Below are positions 60,840 through 64,000 of a stretch of 64,000 nucleotides of DNA, in pieces. Every line of letters begins with the position of its first letter. The first letter of the stretch is position 1. The notes under the pieces were generated by a model. It was not told the origin of the DNA, ran no database searches, and worked only from the letters and a program-made list of their open reading frames with translations. The translations under genes and the position numbers were made by a program. The DNA lies in contig NZ_JAQSDA010000007.1 of the NCBI RefSeq assembly GCF_029945685.1, positions 124,001 through 188,000 of the forward strand, written 5' to 3'. The stretch is from Polaromonas sp. (GTDB lineage: Bacteria; Pseudomonadota; Gammaproteobacteria; Burkholderiales; Burkholderiaceae_C).

Positions 60840-61256
60840 CTACTCGCGCGGCACCGCCAGCCACGCGCCCAGCCCGGCACCCAGGGCGGCCGCTGCCGTG
60901 CGACCGCTGCCGCCGCCAAAGCGGCTGCCCACCAGCCCGCCGACCAGCGCGCCACCGGCCGCCTCGTTGCTGTAGCCGCCTTGCGCCGCCATGGCGCCGG
61001 CCGCCGCGCCCATGGCGGCACCGGCGACCTGCCCATTGCCCTGGCCAAAGCGGCTGCCCACCAGCCCGCCAATCACGGCACCGGCCGCGACGCGGCCCCC
61101 ATCGTTATGAAGTGCGGGCGCTGCCTGGCTTGCCGCCGCCTGGGTCAGTGCCGGGTGCCCGTAGTTGACCGGGGGTGGACGGGGCGCGGCGCAACCGGCC
61201 AGCAGGCCAGCGCCGAGTAACAGGGAAAGGACGGAAAGGGCGGACAAGGTTTTCAT
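60840..61256 (-). CDS. Glycine-zipper (17-kDa antigen-like) lipoprotein
   Basis: 138 residues with a lipobox (LLAGC) and glycine-zipper repeats AAGAVIGGLVGSRFGQGNGQVAGAAMGAAAGAM and AAGGALVGGLVGSRFGGGSGRTAAAALGA. Such proteins sit in the outer membrane or insert between membranes; the exact role is unknown. It is convergent with the small Cys-protein gene, only 37 bases away. Confidence 0.85.
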   Translation of the reverse strand: MKTLSALSVLSLLLGAGLLAGCAAPRPPPVNYGHPALTQAAASQAAPALHNDGGRVAAGAVIGGLVGSRFGQGNGQVAGAAMGAAAGAMAAQGGYSNEAAGGALVGGLVGSRFGGGSGRTAAAALGAGLGAWLAVPRE

Positions 61257-61303
61257 GCAGGCTCCCGTGTTGGAATGACGAGAATACCGCGCCGGGCTTC
61301 ACA

Positions 61304-61372
61304 TTTCAAGCCGAAATGGCCTCTAGACCCCGTTGATCGGGCGCCGACAGCTATAAATTCAATAGCAATTTG
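61304..61372 (+). repeat. Family A intergenic repeat
   Basis: Complete forward copy (AAATGGCCTCTAGACCCC ... CGACAGCTATAAATTCAATA) between the glycine-zipper gene and the dehydrogenase gene. Confidence 0.65.
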
Positions 61373-61458
61373 AAGAAAACCCAAGGGCCTGTTCCGCTCG
61401 TCCGCATCGTGGTGTGCGGAGAAGGCGCGGCAGCAAGCGCGTCAGGTCGCCGCGGCCT

Positions 61459-62883
61459 TCACAGGGTGAAAATCTTGCCCGGGTTCATGATGTTGTGCGG
61501 GTCCAGTGCGCGCTTGATGGTGCGCATCATGTCCACCGCGCCGTTGCCCGCCTCGGTCACCAGAAAGTCCATCTTGTGCAGGCCAACGCCGTGTTCACCG
61601 GTGCAGGTGCCTTCCAGGCGCAGGGCACGCGCCACCAGCGTGTGGTTCAGCGCCTCGGCCGCCACGCGCTCTTCTGGCTTGTCGGGATCAATCAGGTAGC
61701 CGAAGTGGAAGTTGCCGTCGCCCACGTGGCCGACCAGGAAGTAGGGGATGCCGCTGGCATCGGCTTCGCTGACCGAGTCCAGCAGGCAGTCGGCCAGGCG
61801 CGAGATCGGCACGCAGGTGTCGGTCGAGATCGCGCGGCAACCCGGCCGCGACTGGATCGCCGCGAAGTAGGCGTTGTGCCGCGCGGTCCACAGGCGCGTG
61901 CGTTCCTCGGGAGTGCTGGCCCATTCAAAGGCGTTGCCGCCCATGTCCGTCGCAATCTCCTGTACCGTCTCGGCCTGTTCCTTGACGCTGTTGGGCGAGC
62001 CGTGAAACTCCATCAGCAGCATGGGTTCCTCGCGCAGGCCGAGTTTGGCGTAGGCATTGACCATGCGCACGGTGTTGGCGTCAATCAGCTCGACACGTGC
62101 AATCGGAACACCGAGCTGGATGATCTGGATGGTGGTGCGCACCGCCGCCTCGATGCTCGGGAAGGAGCAGATCGCGGCCGAGATCGCCTCCGGCAGCGGA
62201 TACAGCTTGACGGTGATTTCGGTGATCACGCCCAGCGTGCCTTCGCTGCCCACCATCAGGCGGGTGAGGTCGTAGCCGGCCGATGATTTCTTGGCACGCG
62301 TGCCGGTGCGGATGACCTCGCCGCTGGCGGTCACTACTTCAAGCGCCAGCACGTTTTCACGCATGGTGCCGTAGCGCACGGCGTTGGTACCGCTGGCGCG
62401 GGTGGCGCTCATGCCGCCTATCGTGGCATCGGCGCCCGGGTCGATGGGGAAAAACAGGCCGGTACTTTTGACCTCTTCATTGAGCTGCTTGCGCGTGACG
62501 CCGGCCTGCACCGTCACGGTCAGGTCCTCGGCGTTGATGGACAAGACCTTGTTCATGCGGCTCACGTCAATGCTGATGCCGCCCTGCACGGCCAGCAGGT
62601 GGCCTTCGAGCGAGGTACCGACACCAAAGGGAATGACCGGCACCTGGTACTGCGCAGCGAGCCTGACCGCATCGGCCACGTCGGCCGTGCTTTCGGCAAA
62701 CACCACAGCCGCCGGTGGCGGCGCTGCAAACGAGGACTCGTCGCGGCCGTGCTGCTCGCGCACCACGAGGGCGGTGGAGCAGCGCTCGGCAAAACGCTCT
62801 TTCAGGGCCTCGATCAGGGCCTGCGGCACAGCGCGCAGATTGAGTTGGGGCAGCAGGTGGTCGGGATGGGTGGGGGCGTTCAT
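61459..62883 (-). CDS. FAD-linked dehydrogenase (D-lactate/glycolate oxidase-like)
   Basis: 474 residues of the PCMH-type FAD family: VPVIPFGVGTSLEGHLLAVQGGISIDVSRMNK, DPGADATIGGMSATRASGTNAVRYG, MVGSEGTLGVITE, and the C-terminal VGHVGDGNFHFGYLIDPD and GTCTGEHGVGLHK. It is closest in layout to D-lactate dehydrogenase (cytochrome) and GlcD. It oxidises a 2-hydroxy acid and passes electrons to a carrier; the exact substrate is not certain. No glcE or glcF is adjacent. Confidence 0.87.
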   Translation of the reverse strand: MNAPTHPDHLLPQLNLRAVPQALIEALKERFAERCSTALVVREQHGRDESSFAAPPPAAVVFAESTADVADAVRLAAQYQVPVIPFGVGTSLEGHLLAVQGGISIDVSRMNKVLSINAEDLTVTVQAGVTRKQLNEEVKSTGLFFPIDPGADATIGGMSATRASGTNAVRYGTMRENVLALEVVTASGEVIRTGTRAKKSSAGYDLTRLMVGSEGTLGVITEITVKLYPLPEAISAAICSFPSIEAAVRTTIQIIQLGVPIARVELIDANTVRMVNAYAKLGLREEPMLLMEFHGSPNSVKEQAETVQEIATDMGGNAFEWASTPEERTRLWTARHNAYFAAIQSRPGCRAISTDTCVPISRLADCLLDSVSEADASGIPYFLVGHVGDGNFHFGYLIDPDKPEERVAAEALNHTLVARALRLEGTCTGEHGVGLHKMDFLVTEAGNGAVDMMRTIKRALDPHNIMNPGKIFTL

Positions 62884-62975
62884 GGTGTCTCCGGTCTGAG
62901 GCCCCAGTTTACGACGAGTCCCGGGCCCGTGGGGGGCCGTGCGGCGCCATCCCACGGGCTGCCTGGCCACCCGCT

Positions 62976-63302
62976 TCAGGACTTCAGCGCGATTTCAAAC
63001 TCTTCGCGCGATACATGGCTGTCCTTGTTCGTGTCAATCTGGTCAAAGCGCTGCTCGACGGCGGGAAAACGGGCAGCCTCCTGTCGGCTGAGCTTGCCGT
63101 CCTTGTTGGCATCGGCACGGATGAAGGCCGCGCCCACCTCCTGGCTGGGGGGGCCGGACTGTGGGGAAGCACTCTGGGTAGAGGGGGTGCCCGGGGCGGT
63201 GCCCTGCGCGTGCGCAACCAGCGCGGCACCGACAGTCAGCGCGGCGAGCAGTGCAACACTGCGGAGCTCGAAGTTGGGAATAGAATGAAAAGCAGACGTC
63301 AT
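62976..63302 (-). CDS. Secreted EF-hand protein
   Basis: 108 residues: a signal peptide (to AHAQ), then a Pro/Ser-rich linker and two EF-hand loops, DANKDGKLSRQE and DTNKDSHVSREE, with the expected acidic calcium ligands. It probably binds calcium in the periplasm. It is monocistronic and upstream of the dehydrogenase gene on the same strand. Confidence 0.85.
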   Translation of the reverse strand: MTSAFHSIPNFELRSVALLAALTVGAALVAHAQGTAPGTPSTQSASPQSGPPSQEVGAAFIRADANKDGKLSRQEAARFPAVEQRFDQIDTNKDSHVSREEFEIALKS

Positions 63303-63449
63303 CGAGACAAGTCCTTGAAGTTGAAGAAGCCGTCATTGCAACGCAGCGAGCCCGCGCCGGCCAGCACTCTTGCACGCTGTTGCCTCATTGACATCATCGG
63401 ACGTTCCCCAACATCTTCTTTCCCCGCGTAACCTGCCGGACATTCACCC

Positions 63450-64000
63450 ATGGCCAATCGACTCACACAAATAGCCACCCGCACCGGCGACAACGGCACG
63501 ACCGGGCTCGGCGACAACACCCGCGTGTCCAAGGACAGCCTGCGTGTGCATGCCATGGGCGATGTGGATGAACTGAACTCGCAAATCGGCGTGTTGCTGT
63601 GTGAAGAGATGCCGGCCGACGTGCGCGAACTGCTGGTCGAGGTGCAGCACCAGCTCTTCAACCTGGGCGGTGAGCTGTCGATTCCCGGCTTCGAACTGCT
63701 CAAGCCCGAGGCGGTGGCGCTACTGGATGCGGCACTCGAAAAATACAACGCCACCTTGCCGCGCCTGCAGGAGTTCATCCTGCCGGCCGGGTCGCGCGCC
63801 GCCGCGCTGGCGCATGTGTGCCGCACTGTGGCCCGGCGCGCCGAACGTGCGGTGGTGGCCCTGGACAAGGCCGAAACGCTGAACGAGTCGCCACGTCAGT
63901 ACCTGAACCGCCTGAGCGACCTGCTGTTCGTGTTGTCGCGCGTGCTCAACCGCATGAACGGCGGCGACGACGTGTACTGGAAAAGCGAACGCATGGCCCG
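63450..64000 (+). CDS. Cob(I)yrinic acid a,c-diamide adenosyltransferase, PduO type (3' end beyond window)
   Basis: The visible 183 codons begin MANRLTQIATRTGDNGTTGLGD, the PduO-type signature, and contain RVHAMGDVDELNSQIGVLL, HQLFNLGGELSIPG and RRAERAVVAL...NESPRQYLNRLSDLLFVLSRVLN. The enzyme adds the adenosyl group from ATP to cobalamin. The window ends inside the last helix. No cobalamin riboswitch is visible upstream. Confidence 0.9.
   Translation, partial: MANRLTQIATRTGDNGTTGLGDNTRVSKDSLRVHAMGDVDELNSQIGVLLCEEMPADVRELLVEVQHQLFNLGGELSIPGFELLKPEAVALLDAALEKYNATLPRLQEFILPAGSRAAALAHVCRTVARRAERAVVALDKAETLNESPRQYLNRLSDLLFVLSRVLNRMNGGDDVYWKSERMA

Noticed and set aside
40840..61256. tRNA or rRNA genes in the longer gaps
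   Set aside because: I looked for acceptor-stem/T-loop patterns in the gaps and saw none; a covariance-model scan would be decisive.
63303..63449. Cobalamin riboswitch before the adenosyltransferase gene
   Set aside because: Only about 147 bases are available and I could not find the conserved B12-box pattern.

Overview
The window is high-GC DNA from a betaproteobacterium of the order Burkholderiales, most likely family Comamonadaceae (Polaromonas/Rhodoferax/Variovorax-like). The gene order mnmG-rsmG-lysE-parA...parB, the Bug (TctC) binding protein, DUF4148 and NnrU proteins, and several families of short dispersed intergenic repeats all fit this group. The genus cannot be fixed from sequence alone. 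No rRNA, tRNA or CRISPR array was seen. The parAB genes and three parS sites suggest the origin-proximal part of a chromosome.

Layout. 1-7.0 kb is an accessory strip: a cut-off nucleotidyltransferase, the C-terminal remnant of an AAA ATPase, an exonuclease, DAHP synthase, then a visibly AT-richer two-gene insert (EVE-like/HNH endonuclease plus NERD/zinc-ribbon protein), a VOC protein, a lone response regulator, and an mntA antitoxin whose hepT toxin partner is broken by a 161-bp MITE-like insertion. 7-17.7 kb holds envelope and housekeeping genes: nnrU, a UbiB-type kinase, an SH3 protein, a vapBC pair, minCDE, and a MerR regulator/thioesterase pair. 17.7-24.1 kb carries a DNA-repair pair (UdgX-type uracil-DNA glycosylase and a radical SAM protein) under two perfect LexA boxes, then ybhP-clsB-ybhN for cardiolipin synthesis. 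26.9-31.2 kb is a copper module (Spy/CpxP-like protein, cueR, copZ, copA) with two CueR dyads and FNR-type boxes, followed by a hemerythrin gene.

31.3-45.0 kb contains an outer-membrane protein gene split at a 13-base C tract, an old yellow enzyme, a glutathione transferase, a transglutaminase-like gene preceded by (CAA)14, and a catabolic cluster: class II aldolase, AraC regulator, a complete branched-chain-type ABC transporter and an aldehyde dehydrogenase. Two inverted copies of a roughly 420-bp repeat bracket much of this stretch. 45-54.6 kb runs from a Bug protein and an FMN reductase into mnmG-rsmG-lysE-parA-parB, with parS sites inside mnmG and rsmG and two hydrolase genes between parA and parB. 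55.7-59.2 kb is a four-gene secreted/lipoprotein operon (LpoB-like, YcfL-like, an unrecognised protein and a COG3014-like protein). The window ends with a receiver-cyclase fusion, a small Cys-containing protein, a glycine-zipper lipoprotein, an FAD-linked dehydrogenase, an EF-hand protein and the start of a PduO-type cobalamin adenosyltransferase.

Most notable: the EVE-HNH/NERD module (a defence candidate), the SOS-controlled UdgX/radical-SAM operon with an apparently leaderless start, two simple-sequence tracts that could switch expression, and many repeat families, some of which have entered coding sequence. Start codons were chosen by family N-termini and ribosome binding sites where visible. 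Family names rest on recognised motifs, not on database searches.
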